Positions 1 to 12,375 of a DNA stretch of 64,000 nt are shown one piece after another. Under the pieces are notes generated by a model that made no database searches, was not told the origin of the DNA, and saw only the letters and a program-made list of their open reading frames with translations. Made by a program: the position numbers and the translations under genes. The stretch comes from Xiphophorus maculatus. Lineage: Eukaryota; Chordata; Actinopteri; Cyprinodontiformes; Poeciliidae. How positions within the stretch are numbered: position 1 is the first letter of the stretch; each line of letters starts with the position of its first letter. Where the stretch lies: contig NC_036447.1 of the NCBI RefSeq assembly GCF_002775205.1, positions 15,482,501-15,546,500 on the forward strand, given 5' to 3'.

Positions 1-1984
1 TTTACCGCTTTGTTCTGTCCAGTGTTTCCAGTAAAAGCGATAGGCAAAGTGTGGCAAAACTGAATGCTTGCTTGCTTGTTTAATAACTTTATCATCTTTA
101 TTATCTTTGACATATTCTTCCAGATTTGAATAATTCATTGGCAATGTTTAACAACAAAGGTCTAGGTCTACAATGCCACCCCACTGAGGGCGTCCTGTGA
201 AATTACCCACACTGATTTTGTGTTTGCCTCCACAAACACGGGAACTGGTGGTGTATGTATGTGTGTGTGTGCTGTTCTTTGTCTATCTACCATGCAAAAT
301 TACCAGATTTATCTCAAGCACCTTCAGATGTCACACTGTCTGTGCTCGTGACAAAAGTGCCCCTTGTTGTGGCCGTCCAGATAAGCAAACAACAGCAGCC
401 TAAAATGCACACTCCTCTATGCTTTGTCCCTCAAAGCACAAAGACCTTCACTCTTGGCAAATGATGCCTTAATTGTGCAACTTAACAAGCCTGCTTTTTC
501 CCAATGAATAAAGAGCTTCACACATTTTTTTTTTCTTCTTGTGTTGTTATTTTTGATCTTTCATGCCGAGATCATACAGTTGCACACTTGTTGGGTGGTT
601 CCCATGCTACTCTGTTGTTTAAGCCAAGATGACTGAAACACTTCACTCCCCAACGAAAGACAAAGAGGCAGAAAGTTCAGGGCGTGACAGAGATAATGAT
701 CCCCAGTGGGGTGTTTTGTACAGTATTCATTATGCCGCTGTTTATTTTGGAAGTGTCTTTAACCCATCTCCGCTCTCCCGCTTTTCAAACACTGCCCCTT
801 TCACTACCCTATTCATTTTTTGGCTCACATATCTTTGCTCTAAAAGGTGGTAAGTGATGAATAGAACATCTCCATGGATTTGCATAATCTGATGGCATTG
901 CTGGTAAGCACAAAGAGGGTTGTGCCAAGTGCAGAAAGGTGAAGCCATCATCCATTAGCAGGGGGTACAACCAACAGTAAAACAGTCTTCTTCAGAAAAT
1001 CAACTTAAATTATTTGGGTTTGAATCCTTTTTGCGGTCTTCCATATTGAAAACCTCTTTAATTTCTGCTCTAATATGAAGTAATATGAACCCTTTATTTG
1101 AGACATTGCTCAGCGATGTGCTCCCAGACAATCAAAGGGCATTGATAAGTTTAGTTTTTTCCCCCCCTCCTGAACAGACTCCATTCATGTTCTCTTACAG
1201 TGGCCGTCATTCTTCAGACATGGCTGGTGCCAAGGCAGTAGGATGGCTGCCTCGCTCCGATGGGAAACTGTTGCTCATGTGCTGGGTTGGCTGCCAAGTT
1301 TTGGCATTATTGGTGCGGGAAGAAGTGGGGGGTTAAATGGGGGAGGGGGCTGTACAGAAAGGGGGCCCTTTAAACCCTGTGAGATAGTACTATCTGCTGT
1401 GGGAATGATCTTCATCCCTTCTCCCCCTGCTCTCAGACTTAGACCCACTCTCTCTCTCTTCTTTTTTTCTACACTGACTGTTTCTGTTACTGTCTGCCTC
1501 CCAAGGCCCCCAGCTTTACCCTCTGTCCCCCTGTCTTTTCATGTTGTAGATCAGACAACCATCCTGAGGTGAGCTGGCTCTGGATCTTGTGCCACTGGGG
1601 CACTCTGATTACCAACCAGTGCTGACTGTTGGCTCTCTCACAGCTTGTGTTACGTCTTTGGCCTCGCTCCCAATGAGCCACTGTAACCCGCAGCAGTAGG
1701 GCGTTTGCTGTTGAAAAGCTTAGGAAAGTCTGAATTCAGGGCTTGCACAGATGCAAAGATCAAACAGCAGATTGTAGGCACTTGCAGTTCAAACCCCACC
1801 ATCCAGGGTACAAAGAGATTTTTTTTAAACGTCTTATGCTATGACATCTTAAAATGGCCAGATTCAGGAGGAAAACACACATCTTCTTGTCTGTCTTGAA
1901 GATTTACATTACAAATTATTTTCATTCAGTCTATTTTGCTTGTAGGAAATTAGGCATTGTTCAAAACATAAAAGTAAAAGTAGA
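1..1984. other. Non-coding flank downstream of helt
   Basis: No reading frame here resembles a known protein or has splice sites that would join it to a neighbour. The stretch near 1190-1600 is richer in G and C than its surroundings, with runs of G and C, and might be regulatory, but I see no firm motif. Confidence 0.5.
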
Positions 1985-2230
1985 ACCAAATGACATAATT
2001 ACTTCCTGGAATAATTGGAAATATTCTTATTGGCGTTACAGCCATCAGACCCTTCTCGTTTTTGTTAAATGGCTTATTTTTGCATGTTTCCAATCGTAGT
2101 TTTGATGATTTGTCTTTGGTGATGAGCTCCAGGTCTTTGGAAGGGGTTCATGCCATCACCCTAACCTTTAGCTCTCTGCACAGATTCTATATCGGGTTCA
2201 TGTTGGGACTCATATTAGTTGAACAACTTA
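1985..2230 (-). mobile_element. Tc1/mariner-like transposon fragment
   Basis: This matches, from memory, the 3' part of a common fish Tc1 family whose ends read like ACAGTTAAGCCCAAAATTAT. The diagnostic stretch is the 'gatgagctccaggtctttgg ... tagctctctgcacagattct' region, which is the reverse complement of transposase coding sequence. Both ends are missing. The copy at 15634-16045 belongs to the same family. Confidence 0.65.
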
Positions 2231-2879
2231 GTCTAAGTGCAATTCAGTCCACAGAAACATGTTGGTTAAATCAACAAAATTACTTTAGACCTAAATCTGT
2301 TAGGTTTTTGAACAATTTCGCTCTCCCCAATGAAGCTGTAGGAAGCAATTTACCTTACTTGAACTTGAGAAATGAAAATCATCTAATTTTCTAATGAATA
2401 TACAGTATATTGTATTACATTTTGTATATCAGCAAAACCTGAAACAAGCAAGAGTAAAAATACAGATTTTTTTTTTTTTGTAATTCCAGTTAGAAGTTTG
2501 TCAGTTTGGAGTTTTCAATCAGTTTCTTTAATAATCTTTTTATGAATGACTAATCACACAACATACCTCACTTACCCTTTTCAAATACAAGAATCGCATG
2601 TGCTTAAATTTAATGTAGATGTTTCTCATTTTCAACATTGGTAATAAAGAATGCAGTCAGGCTTAACATCAACACCTGCAGGAAAATGTATTTAAATCCA
2701 AGTCTAAGACACATTTTAAAGCTTCTTGTCCAATTCTAGCAAGATATTTGATCACCTTCTGTGTCAAATTGGCAGATTTTTACATTAGTTATTTCCTGAC
2801 ACAAACCCATTTTTTATCACACATCACACACAAAATACAAGACAACTGAAATGCACATTTGCATACACATTGTTTGATA
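2231..2879. other. AT-rich non-coding stretch between two Tc1 fragments
   Basis: AT-rich sequence with a poly-T run near 2468-2480. No gene is visible. The part from about 2500 on may be the worn end of the Tc1 copy that follows. Confidence 0.4.
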
Positions 2880-3175
2880 TGGCAATCAAACGATTTTTGT
2901 AGTTGTCAAATAAACTCTTGCTCCTGTCCAAAGATATTCTGGCCCACTCTTTGCTCCAGCTGTCTCAGGTTTGATAGCTGCCTTCTCCAGATAGAATATT
3001 TCAGCTCCTTCCACAGATGTTCAGTATAATTTAGGTCTAGGCTCACAAAACCCAGTTCACAATAATCCAATGTTTTGTTCTTAGCCATTCTTGGCAATTT
3101 TTACTGTGTTTCGGGTCATTAGCCAGTTGGAAGACCGATGAACCTGGGAAAGAAACAGATAAGTCACAGGAAAAT
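2880..3175 (-). mobile_element. Tc1-like transposase remnant (C-terminal part)
   Basis: On the minus strand 2906-3097 reads a stretch containing EHLWKELKYSIWRRQLSNLR, which is the C-terminal part of Tc1/mariner transposases around the last catalytic acidic residue. The usual DLNPIEHLW reads LDLNYTEHLW here. No intact transposase frame and no clear inverted repeats remain. Confidence 0.75.
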
Positions 3176-3420
3176 ATCTGAAAAGTTCATGGTAAAAATC
3201 TGACAAGTTCCAAGGCCTGGGATTAATTATCTAATAAGTTCCAAGACATAAATCCTCTTTATCACATTTTCTGAAGTTTAAGGGAGCCAAATTTAGAGAA
3301 ATTCAAAATGATATGATTAAAACACAATGTGAATCAATTTTTAAATTATGTGTGACTAACATTTAAAAACAATGATTACGATTGTGCCTAAGGTAAAACA
3401 AAGAAAAATAAATCCCTAAG
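3176..3420. other. Non-coding AT-rich stretch
   Basis: AT-rich spacer with no open frame or motif of note. Confidence 0.4.
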
Positions 3421-3480
3421 ATCTCTCAACGTCCCAACTGTTGAGAGATTTTATTGTTACAACTGTTGGCTGTAACAATG
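3421..3480. repeat. Two adjacent perfect hairpins
   Basis: The first stem pairs 3421-3430 with 3440-3449 (10 bp, 9-nt loop). The second pairs 3453-3461 with 3471-3479 (9 bp, 9-nt loop). Both contain the word AACTGTTG, so the second may be a diverged duplicate of the first. The function is unknown. Confidence 0.7.
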
Positions 3481-4784
3481 AAATCTTGCCTTGCTCCATT
3501 CAGTGAGTTTTCTTTTAAACTTGTCTGACTTCATTCCCATCAGAGTTCATGTAGGAGATGTAAGTTTTTTTTCATGTCTTTCCCTGAGCTGATAAATATA
3601 TATTGTTGATGTTCACCATTTGAGTTTTTTGTGGAAGATAAACCGCCAAAGCTTTACCACTGTGCTCATTTTACATGACAATAATGGCCCTGACTCTGTT
3701 TTTACTCCTGCTTATTTTATTATTATTCATGTGATGTGCTTCTACTAGATTTCTATTGTGTGGCTGAACATGAGCCCCTTTATTTCTGTTTGGAGTCCAG
3801 ATTTAAACTAATATTGTGTCTGTCAGGATCCAAGTATTCCCTCAAAGACTCGTTTTTTTAGGGGGGGGGTGGTTTCCCCTTATCTTATTGTCACTTTTCC
3901 ATCTGCATTCACACTATCTTCCATTTCTTTCATTTGCTCTCTTGCTGCTCGTCTTTGAGGTCAGAGACTGGTTAATGTGGGTTTTTTCAGCCACTGAGCC
4001 ATTAATGTGGCCTTATGCATCCTCCCTTATTCCTTCCTTTTCTACATCTAACAATTCACATAAACCAACATTCATGTGAGGACACCTGCAAATCTTTTTG
4101 AATTTTAAGCCTGAAACAGGAACAGTGAGAGGTCTGTTTGGTGATTTTAACTTTGTCTCTGAAGGAAGGAGCATGGAAACTGTTTTCTTTCTCTCCTCTC
4201 AGAGAAAAACTTTGATTTCATGGTCTTGATTATTGTTGTTCATAATCATTCAAGGATGAAGCTCAAGGACTTTGAGATTGTTCTCCATTCAGATGCACCA
4301 CAATGGGGCTCCTTGGTTTAGAAAACAAGATGGTGTTTCCCCTATTTCGTCATTTCTCCCTTTCCTTTCCTCTTAAAAAATTAAAACTTGACCTATGAGT
4401 AAAGAAAGGAAGAAAGAAGCCTGAATGCTATTTATTAAGACACTCTATTATGCATTGAAGCTATCGGTGTGCCAAAGACAAATTTCTTCTGATTTGAGTC
4501 AGGGTTTTTTAAATTCAGTTTATGGAGGATAGTGACTGGTATAGGACCAAGTCCAGAGAAGAATAGTGCTGTGCACTTTTCAACTCAGATCATACATTTA
4601 GTGCTTTTTCTGTAGCTTTTTTCTTTGAAAGAACAATCAACCAATCTTTACACCTAAAACAGTACCATTGACCATGTGCATTACAAAAATATTCCCTCTG
4701 AAATACTTCATGTTAGGTCACTTTACCACAAAAAAGTACCTCAGCATATTTTCAAAGGTTTAAATCTATAAGCAGTCTCAAAGT
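3481..4784. other. Non-coding stretch
   Basis: A pyrimidine-rich region near 3840-4060 gives a short spurious frame. No conserved protein, RNA gene or transposon end is recognisable. Confidence 0.4.
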
Positions 4785-5371
4785 TGTGCTTAATTGCAAA
4801 AATGAAGGAAAGGACACAAGGTTTCCAAAATGTTTTACAAATAAAAACCAAAAATTGTGGCTTGTGGATCTGTATTTAATCACAATACTGTCATGATGCT
4901 TACGAGAAATACTCTGATACCCTTAAACCTTAACATGAAGTCTATTGCTTCCATGTTACCTTTAGAAACCAACAAATACATTAGCATTTTATTGTAGGAT
5001 AATGTGAATAAATAAACAGCATCATGAAGATCAAGATATTACTCAGCAGGCAGATCAGGGATAAAGTTGTGGAAAGGATTATATCACGAGAAATCCTTTC
5101 TGCTACATGCAATGTTTTTGTGTGTCAGCAAACAAACACAGAATATCACATTGAACCCATCATACCCTTGGTGAAATGTTATAGTGGCAGCATCATGCTG
5201 TGCTAAATATGATACAAAACACTTCAGACTGTGACAGACGTTCACCTTCTTTCAGGGCAACAACACAAATGTATGTGTAAAAATAGCCTGGACTTAAATC
5301 CAACTAAAAATTGGTGGCAAGAGTTGAACATTATTGTGCAAGGATGCTCTCCATTCAGCCTGAATGGAGAA

Positions 5372-5402
<31 letters not shown>

Positions 5403-5460
5403 CGTTTGTCCGTATGTGCAAAGAACCACATGACACTTTTCACATTTGTATTAGTATTAA
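4785..5460 (+). mobile_element. Internally deleted Tc1-like element
   Basis: The left part (about 4790-4880) matches the subterminal region of a common fish Tc1 family. It is followed at 5024 by the transposase start region ('atgaagatcaagatattact', 'gataaagttgtgg'). GSIMLC near 5187 corresponds to the GSVMVWG motif, and LDLNPTKNWWQELN near 5295 to the DLNPIENLWQELK motif. The middle of the gene is gone. A 26-base poly-A run lies at 5377-5402. Confidence 0.75.
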
Positions 5461-6055
5461 TTTAAAAATAAAAAAAGATGTCTTGTTTTCTCTCCACTTC
5501 TCAGTCTCTACTTTATGTTGATCATCTAAAATCTCAGCAAATCACATTAATGGCTTTCAGTGTTTTGTTGAATTTGGATTGGAAAATGACCCATCCTGAG
5601 GTACATGGTTGTGTGTGAACAAAACATTCATCTCTACCCAACTCCCCCATGCAGGTGCAAGACATTTGTGACAGGATTAGCTGAAAGTTGTGACTGAAAT
5701 TCTGCCTCGGGCCTCATACAGGTTGAACCCTCTTATTTCCGTACCGTCGGCTCTGACGCATGCATTTTTTTTCCTGCCCTTTACTGTTGTTACACTGTAA
5801 AAACCGCACAGTCAGACTGAATAACTGCCTACCTTGGAAAGATGCACTAACCAAAAAATCTAAAGAATCTACTTAACCTTTAGTTCTGGTAATAAGCGGG
5901 TTAAAGCGTTGGTTTAGTGATAACAATTTGCCGGCTTGCAGACTTAATCTCACCTCTTTGCAACATGGGCTAAATGAAATATGAGGATTTTCGCACGTAG
6001 AATCCAACTTCTAACACATAAATAACAAACACAGGTTTTAGGGAGAAATAGTGTA
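5461..6055. other. Spacer between the Tc1 relic and helt
   Basis: No gene seen. Sequence around 5690-5960 is less repetitive and could hold 3' regulatory sequence of helt, but nothing specific can be named. Confidence 0.4.
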
Positions 6056-6061
6056 TTTATT
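6056..6061 (-). terminator. helt polyadenylation signal
   Basis: AATAAA on the minus strand, 54 bases past the helt stop codon. A second AATAAA (6109-6114) directly follows the stop and is less likely to be the one used. Confidence 0.6.
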
Positions 6062-6114
6062 CATATTGTATTTACATGATCTAAAAACATAATTTAAAAT
6101 AGAGCTAATTTATT

Positions 6115-7592
6115 TTACATGGCGTGCTGAGCGCTATGCAAACTGAACGTGTTTGCGTGCGTGTGACCTATAAAGTTGAAGTAATGGTGATCGAGTCCCT
6201 GCACCGGCGACAAGTATCCTCCGTGCTGCTGCGTGTGCGCAGAGAGAGGCACCGCAGGATAGGAAATGCCCTGACTGCGTCCGGAGCCGTGCCATGAGAA
6301 GTGTCCTGTTGGGCTCTGCTGGTACACTGAGTCCGAGGGGCTGTGGCTCTGGTGCTCCGGGGAGGAGTGCAGGTGGCCAAGATAGTCGGGTGGGTCAGAC
6401 ATCGAGCCCACGGAGCCGAACACGGGGTCGGTGACCGCGCGAGACTTGGACTGTAAAAAGGCGAGGATCCGCGCGTACTTGATGTCTTTGGTCTCAGCTC
6501 TGTCTTCCGTGGTCAGGTAGTGCACCAGGTTCTTCATACACTCGTGGTATCCATAGTGGAAGTAGTTTGCGAATTCAGCCAGCAGCTCGCCTGGAGCAAA
6601 ACAAAAAGTGGGGGAAAATCTTTACCCTCCTGACCGATCTGCGTAAAGCTGAGCAGAAGATACCCTGGTACTGCTGGATAAAAGCGATGCAAGGTGTTCA
6701 CCCACCTTTTTCTCTCCCACGGGGAAAATCCGCGGAGTGCAGAGCTCGTAGGTACTGAACAGTCATCTCCAAGATTTCAGCTTTTTCCAGTTTTCCAGAG
6801 TTCTACAAGAAATAAATATTAAGACATGTAAAGTCTTACAAAAGCCTCAGTAGAAATTGAGTCTAATTTTAAATTATGTCTCCCTCCAACTTTTTTCTTT
6901 ACAAATTTCAAGAAATAAAATGATAACTAATAATACATTCATAAACTACCTGCTTAGCCAGCGCCATCGGTACGGTTTTTCCCAGTTCGTTCAGGCAACG
7001 GTTAATGCGGTCCCGTCTTCTTTTCTCAATAACTTTGTGAGAAATTGGAGTTCTCTGTAAAAAAATCAAATAAATTTTAAAATACGGAAAAACAAGATTA
7101 GCATACACTTTAAGCTTTTTAAATAATCAGTAGAATAAACTCTACAATAAAAAAAATAAGGTTGGAAACTTTTAAAGAATAATCCGGGCCGTGCGCTTTG
7201 GCGCGCAGAGGCGGGCACTGCTCCACAGGGGGAAAAAAAATCATCTTATCATATTGGGTATGATAGAAATATGTCACGTACACATAACCATTTGGAAGGC
7301 AGTTTTTACAAAAAAATGTATATACTTGAAACGTTTAAAAATATTTTATCTACACAATTAGTGCGCCAAAGTTTATCCAGAACGCTCGCACCAAGTTGGT
7401 TCACCTCATAACTTTGATGGAGATGATATCGCCTCAAACAGCGACTCTACTTCATATACAGTGCGTGAAATTTATTTCGTAGGATAAAACATCCAGAACA
7501 CGAGTCATAAATAGTACAAGTATCATCTTAGTCCCCAAAATGTGGAGCGCACAAGAAGCGCGTACCTTCCTGTCCTTCATCTTTGATGCCAT
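6115..7592 (-). CDS. helt: Helt, bHLH-Orange transcriptional repressor
   Basis: HELT (Heslike/Megane) is a nuclear bHLH-Orange repressor that drives GABAergic fate in the vertebrate midbrain. Four exons: 7566-7592, 6950-7054, 6706-6802 and 6115-6590, all GT-AG and in phase, giving 234 residues, close to mammalian HELT. Residues 1-9 are MASKMKDRK. The basic region and helix 1 are in exon 2 (SHKVIEKRRRDRINRCLNEL), with Val where Hes proteins have their basic-region Pro. Helix 2 (KLEKAEILEMTVQYLRAL) is in exon 3. The Orange domain starts exon 4 (ELLAEFANYFHYGYHECMKN). There is no C-terminal WRPW, as in known HELT; the end is SLHSAQHAM. The 'LSPVQGLDHHYFNFIGH' motif near the C-terminus is HELT-specific. 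The neighbouring acsl1 agrees with the human gene order. Confidence 0.96.
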
Positions 7593-7700
7593 GGACGAAT
7601 ATCAGAGGAAAATTCCAAGAAATGAGTTCAGCTGTAAATTAGAGAGGTGTGAAAGTCTGCTGGCAGATGAGAAAGAGTGAAATTTCAGGGAAAGCTGTCC

Positions 7701-7712
7701 CCTTATAAAGGG
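7701..7712 (-). promoter_or_regulatory. TATA-like box of helt
   Basis: CTTTATAAGG on the minus strand lies about 110 bases upstream of the helt start codon. This suits a TATA promoter with a 5' UTR of about 80 bases. Confidence 0.6.
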
Positions 7713-7870
7713 ACCATCCTAGGGGACTCCGGCATTCACGGCGTAAATTATTCCATGGGATTAAAGAGCTATGCGTTCGGGTAAATGTGTGCGTTTAGGA
7801 TCAGTTAAAGAAATTGAAAAAAACTTTAAAAATCTGAAACAGGCAGGGGGGTTAACCTGTTTTGTTAATC

Positions 7871-7895
7871 CACGTGGCTCTTCAAAGGACACGTG
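7871..7895. promoter_or_regulatory. Pair of CACGTG E-boxes upstream of helt
   Basis: CACGTG occurs at 7871-7876 and 7890-7895, 19 bases apart and about 280-300 bases upstream of the helt start. Class-C E-boxes are sites that bHLH-Orange repressors bind, and negative autoregulation is common in this family. Autoregulation here is inference. Confidence 0.55.
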
Positions 7896-10800
7896 ATTGT
7901 GTTTGGAATATTATTTGCATAGTAACAACCCAGGCGGGAAATAAGAACCGGTATCGGCCTGATCCGGTGGGGCGCACTGTGCGCACTCAAAACAAAGCGG
8001 CAAGCAAAAGAAAAAGAGGGGAGAAAAAAAAACTTTCTGTTCCAACTCGCGTTTCTCACACGATCGCCTGTTTACAAATCCCAGCAAGCGATCTTAACTC
8101 CCATCCAAGCCCCGGTCAGAGTTTTAAGGCCTGTCCAGTACCATTAGAGTAATTAAGTAAGCCTTTAATAGGCTGTTCCGCCGAGTTCAGGGGAGATCTT
8201 TTGGAGACGGAGTCCCCCCCGTTTGTTCCCGCCGGTTCTCACACGACTTGCTGACACGTCCATCTTTTATGAGAGATGGCAAGCTTTTTGTTTACGCCTC
8301 TTTATTTTTTGCAGGACTCCTCGGCAGGTGTGTGATTAGCGCTGGCACACGAGCGTCGTCTGCGTCGAGGCCCGGCGTCTCCAGCAGCCTCTGGCACACG
8401 AGGGTTACCCACCACTGGAGACTCTTTGGAGAGGCTCAATTTGTATCCTATTATCCTATAAGAAAATGTCTATTCAGTGGAATGAATAGTTTCATTGGCC
8501 TAAATTTTAATAATGCAGTGAAAGAAAGGGAGAAATAAAGAAGAATGCAGCTGGTGCGAGCGCGCATTATTCCCCGTCACCTGCGAGATGCGTAGCCTGG
8601 AGACCCCTATTCATTTGCCTAATTTCGGTCAACTTAACAAACTTTGGGAGAAATTATACTGCCATTGTTGCGAAGGGTGAAGCTTTCTGATCGAATTAAC
8701 AGCACGTTTTGATCCGGTAAATGTCATTAGAAAGAAAGAAACAATCGCGTTTAGAGGGGCCTGAGTAATGCGCCAAGTGGAGACGCCAGAGCGCAAAAAC
8801 AGCACAAAGGCTGCTGGTAAATGCCACAGGGGGACTTTTGTACCCTCACATTGCTCAAGTTTTTTTCCCCCCCAAACAAAGGGCATTATTTTATACTTGA
8901 ATACATTTCATACAACAATTGGCTGTTTCTTCTTCTTCAAACATATTTTCACAGCAAGGTCCACAACAGGTTTATTGTGTGCGCACAGATTCCAACCGCT
9001 CTCATGCGCAACAACAGTTTTTCTACTTATTCTCGTTTTTGTGTGTGTGTGTGTGTTTGTGTGTCTGAGAGCGTTTTAATCGGGAAACTTTCGACATGCT
9101 AGATGTATATTTGATCCTGTTGGCGAATTAGGGGAAAGCAAAAGCTCACAAGACATCTGAGGCTTTTGGAAAGTTTTGGGAGCACCATGGAGAGAGCCTG
9201 TCGCGAGAGAGAGGGACGGGGGCAGAAAATCCAATTACTCCAGTGTGGAGTTTTTAACACTTGTCTTATGTGTTTATGCTTTAAGATGTAGAGACTTGTG
9301 GGTTGTTGCTTTTGTTAAGGACTAAATTAAACACTGAATGTTTTAAGCGTCTGACTTGGTTACACTGCGTGTTGCGTCACAGCGGAGCTAAACCGGGCCT
9401 GGATTTTTTTTTCTCCCGTGCTATTCCCACTATAATGTGATATTTCTATTTTTTTTGTTCTAATTATCCACTAAACATTTAATGAAAATCTGATTAGATG
9501 AATGAAACAGAATATTATTTTCCTTATTCTTTGTCTGTTTAATATTAGACTTTAGTTGCGTCTTTCTCTGTTTGTTTAGGGGGTTTCAGCTGACTCATAA
9601 AGTGTGGTGGATGACGACTGCGTTTTATCAATGTTTTAACTTCAGAAAACAAATATTCCCCTTGGACTAAGTTAGTCTGCACATATAGCACTGCGCAGAC
9701 GACGGGGAAATAGTTTTGCGCATTCAGGATGAGCATCTGAACTGGAAATTCATCCTTTTCAGTGAAAAGCACTAAAAAAGATTTTCTTTCATGCTAAGCA
9801 TCAAAAATACATCTGGAGAACCTTTTTTTTTATATCATTATCATTGTTATTAATGTTCTTAATACTGTTGTATTTTAAAGTATTTGCTCTCCGTTTTATG
9901 ATAGTGACACTGAGTATATCGAATAATCAATCTGCTGCTTTTAACTGCAGGTTATCCTGATCTCAACGCTAAAGTTAAACCACAGGAACTTTGCTCTGTT
10001 AGGTTTAATTTTAAAGACAACTTGAGAGCAAAAGTGTAAAGTTTTGCTCTCAAGTCTCAAACACAGACTTCTATTAAAGATGGATTTTGATTTACGTGAT
10101 GCACATTTAGAACAAATATTTCCATTGTAGGCATTAAAATGTGATTAATGCTTTTATAACTAAAGAACTGGAATTTATTTGTTTGTTTGATTTTCCCATT
10201 AGAAGTAAATATTCCCGTATGTCAAGTTGATGAACTTCTAGTGTTTATGTAATTGCCAAAAACTTTCTGCTATTTTATTTTACTTCATTCACTATCTCAG
10301 TTTATGATCTTCAAACATTCAAACACTAAATCACAAACAAGTCTACAGTCCAGCATCCTTTCAGCGCAGCAGCGGCGCTCGCTGCTGTGGCCCCTTGTGT
10401 TGTCAGGCGCTGCGCTCTGACCCGTGGTGACCACCGCTGAGGGCCTCAACGCAATCCTTTGGTCTGGTGCGCCACCCTCCGCCTGAACCGCGATAGTTCA
10501 CACGGTCCCCACTGAGTCTGTTCAAGCCTCTGAAAAAGACTTGTCCCTGAAAACAACGCTCAGAGCTGAGACCCGAGAGAAGCATGTGTTAGGTGTTTTA
10601 TCAAAAAAACACGAAATAAAATTAATGTCATTCTTGTAACTTCGGTTGGATAAAAATATATATATATATTTAGCTGTTCTAAAATAGGCAAGCAACTGCT
10701 GTGTTCAAGATTTTCCACAATTTATCATTTTCAACATTCCTCTTCATAATAATAGTTAACACTATAAACCATATGAATTCTTAAAGATCACTTGTAAACA

Positions 10801-10989
10801 GAGCAGCTCAGTTTTTTAATTTTTTTTATTTTTATTTTTAGGAACAAGGGCTCCCTCTTGTGGTGTTTTGGGAACTACAAAGGCTGTGACGTTTGATCAA
10901 AGAAAAAGAATCGTTAGTTTATTATGTGAAAACTTAATACACTTTAACTACTTTTATTATGGAGGAAACCAGCCCCGCCAGGGGTGATT
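7896..10989. other. Upstream region of helt, candidate enhancers
   Basis: No gene seen. The stretch 8425-8770 is unusually balanced in base composition, free of simple repeats and dense in TAAT-type homeodomain cores and E-boxes, like a conserved non-coding element. A (TG)n run sits at about 9040-9064. A GC-rich block at 10365-10580 is rich in CpG but holds no supported gene. Confidence 0.4.
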
Positions 10990-11509
10990 GAGAGGGTAGC
11001 ATGATTTTGTTTTCTCTCACCCATCCCTGGTGTTTCTATCTCAAGTTTGGGTCTATCAGTGTTGGGCGCCTCTGCTATCACCTGCTAGTTCCTCCGCTCC
11101 GCACTAGATGTCCTCAGAGAGCGGGATGGATCCGAGCCTCCCCGAACCTCCTCTGCACACCTGCAAGTATTTTCCCCTCATCAGCTGGAGCATAAGAAGA
11201 GCCGGTGATCCTCCGACGCCAGCGTGTCCGCTTATGTGGTATTCTCCAACGCCGGGTTCCTGTCCGATCGTGTGGTCCGTCCTCTGGTTCGGAGAGTCTC
11301 CTGGCAGATCCTAGACCCGTCTATCTCCTTCGCTCTCCACGCTGCCACTCCCTAGCCTACGGCTCCCCGACATTCCCGTCGTCTCCCCTACCGCTTTGAG
11401 CATCCGTACTCTCACAGAGCTAAGCCCGTTGTAAATAAAGTAAAGTACTGCCTTTAACTCCTGATGGTGTTTCTGCATGTGGGTTAGACAGATTCCCAAA
11501 ACCATGACA
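10990..11509 (+). mobile_element. Probable solo LTR (Ty3/gypsy-like)
   Basis: A block much richer in G and C than its flanks ends in an AATAAA (11434-11439), then a short tail finishing in CATGACA, as the LTRs of fish Ty3/gypsy elements do. No gag or pol sequence lies next to it, so it looks like a solo LTR fossil. The left edge is a guess. Short frames inside it are not genes. Confidence 0.45.
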
Positions 11510-11739
11510 GTCAGAGGCAGGAGCTTGAGGATTTACCTAAACTGAGTCGGATCTTTCTCCAGGGATCTGTTGAAGCCATTTTACTGCCTCGAGTGCAGTA
11601 AAATGTACAGTGAATCTGGATTTTTTTTAAATTTTCTTTTATGTTTTATTGATAATATAAAATCAAGAAATCACATTAACATAATTATTGCCATTAACCA
11701 CTAACTGAGCAGATTTCACACATTCTTCTTTGCAGAACC

Positions 11740-12375
11740 TCTCAGCTCCTTTGGGTGGGAGGTGTCTGTGCAGCAGTTTTCAGTTCTGTTCCATCAAATC
11801 CAAGTCTGGACTCATGGCCTGGTCCCTCCAGGACATTCACAGAGTGGTTCTGAAGCGTCTTCTTTAAGATCTTGGCCATGTGCGTTGGGTCGTTGTCCTG
11901 CTGAAGAAAGAAGCATCGCCCTATTCTGAAGTCAAGAGTACTCTGGAGCAGGTTTTCACCCAGGATGTATAAAAACATCCAGATAGCATGAAGCTGCCAC
12001 CAGCATGCTTCGTATTGGCCTTTATACTTGATGAGCTTTATATCAAAGAGTTCAATCTTTGTCTCGTCAGATCATGGAGTCTTGTTGCTTATGATCTGAG
12101 AGTCCTTCAGGCACTTTGATTAAGAAGAGACTTTTGTCTGGCCACTCTATCATACAGGAATGTTTGGTGGATTGTTGCAGAGATGGCGGTCCTTGTGGAC
12201 GGTTCTCCTCTCTCCTCCTCTATAGAGAAACGCTGGAGCTCTGACAGAGTGACCACTGGGTTCTTGTTCACCTCATAAATGTGATTTCTTGGTTTTCTAT
12301 TTTTAATACATTTGCAAAAATCTCAAAAACGTTTTTCCATATTGTCATAATGGGATATTTGTGTGATGAACACTT
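11740..12375 (-). mobile_element. Tc1-like element, internally deleted
   Basis: On the minus strand 11742-11978 reads FFLQQDNDPTHMAKILKKTL, the QQDNDPKHTA motif of Tc1 transposases. The 12000-12270 stretch covers the N-terminal half. After 12270 it jumps straight to a subterminal region ('tttgcaaaaatctcaaaaac'), so part of the 5' end is deleted. It belongs to a different Tc1 family from the copies at 15634 and 38177. Confidence 0.8.

Noticed and set aside
1015-1030. B-box-like GGGTTTGAATCC suggesting a tRNA or SINE
   Set aside because: No A box at the right distance and no cloverleaf can be drawn.
10403-10585. 60-residue minus-strand frame in a CpG-rich block
   Set aside because: No homologue recognised; a frame this short is expected in GC-rich DNA.
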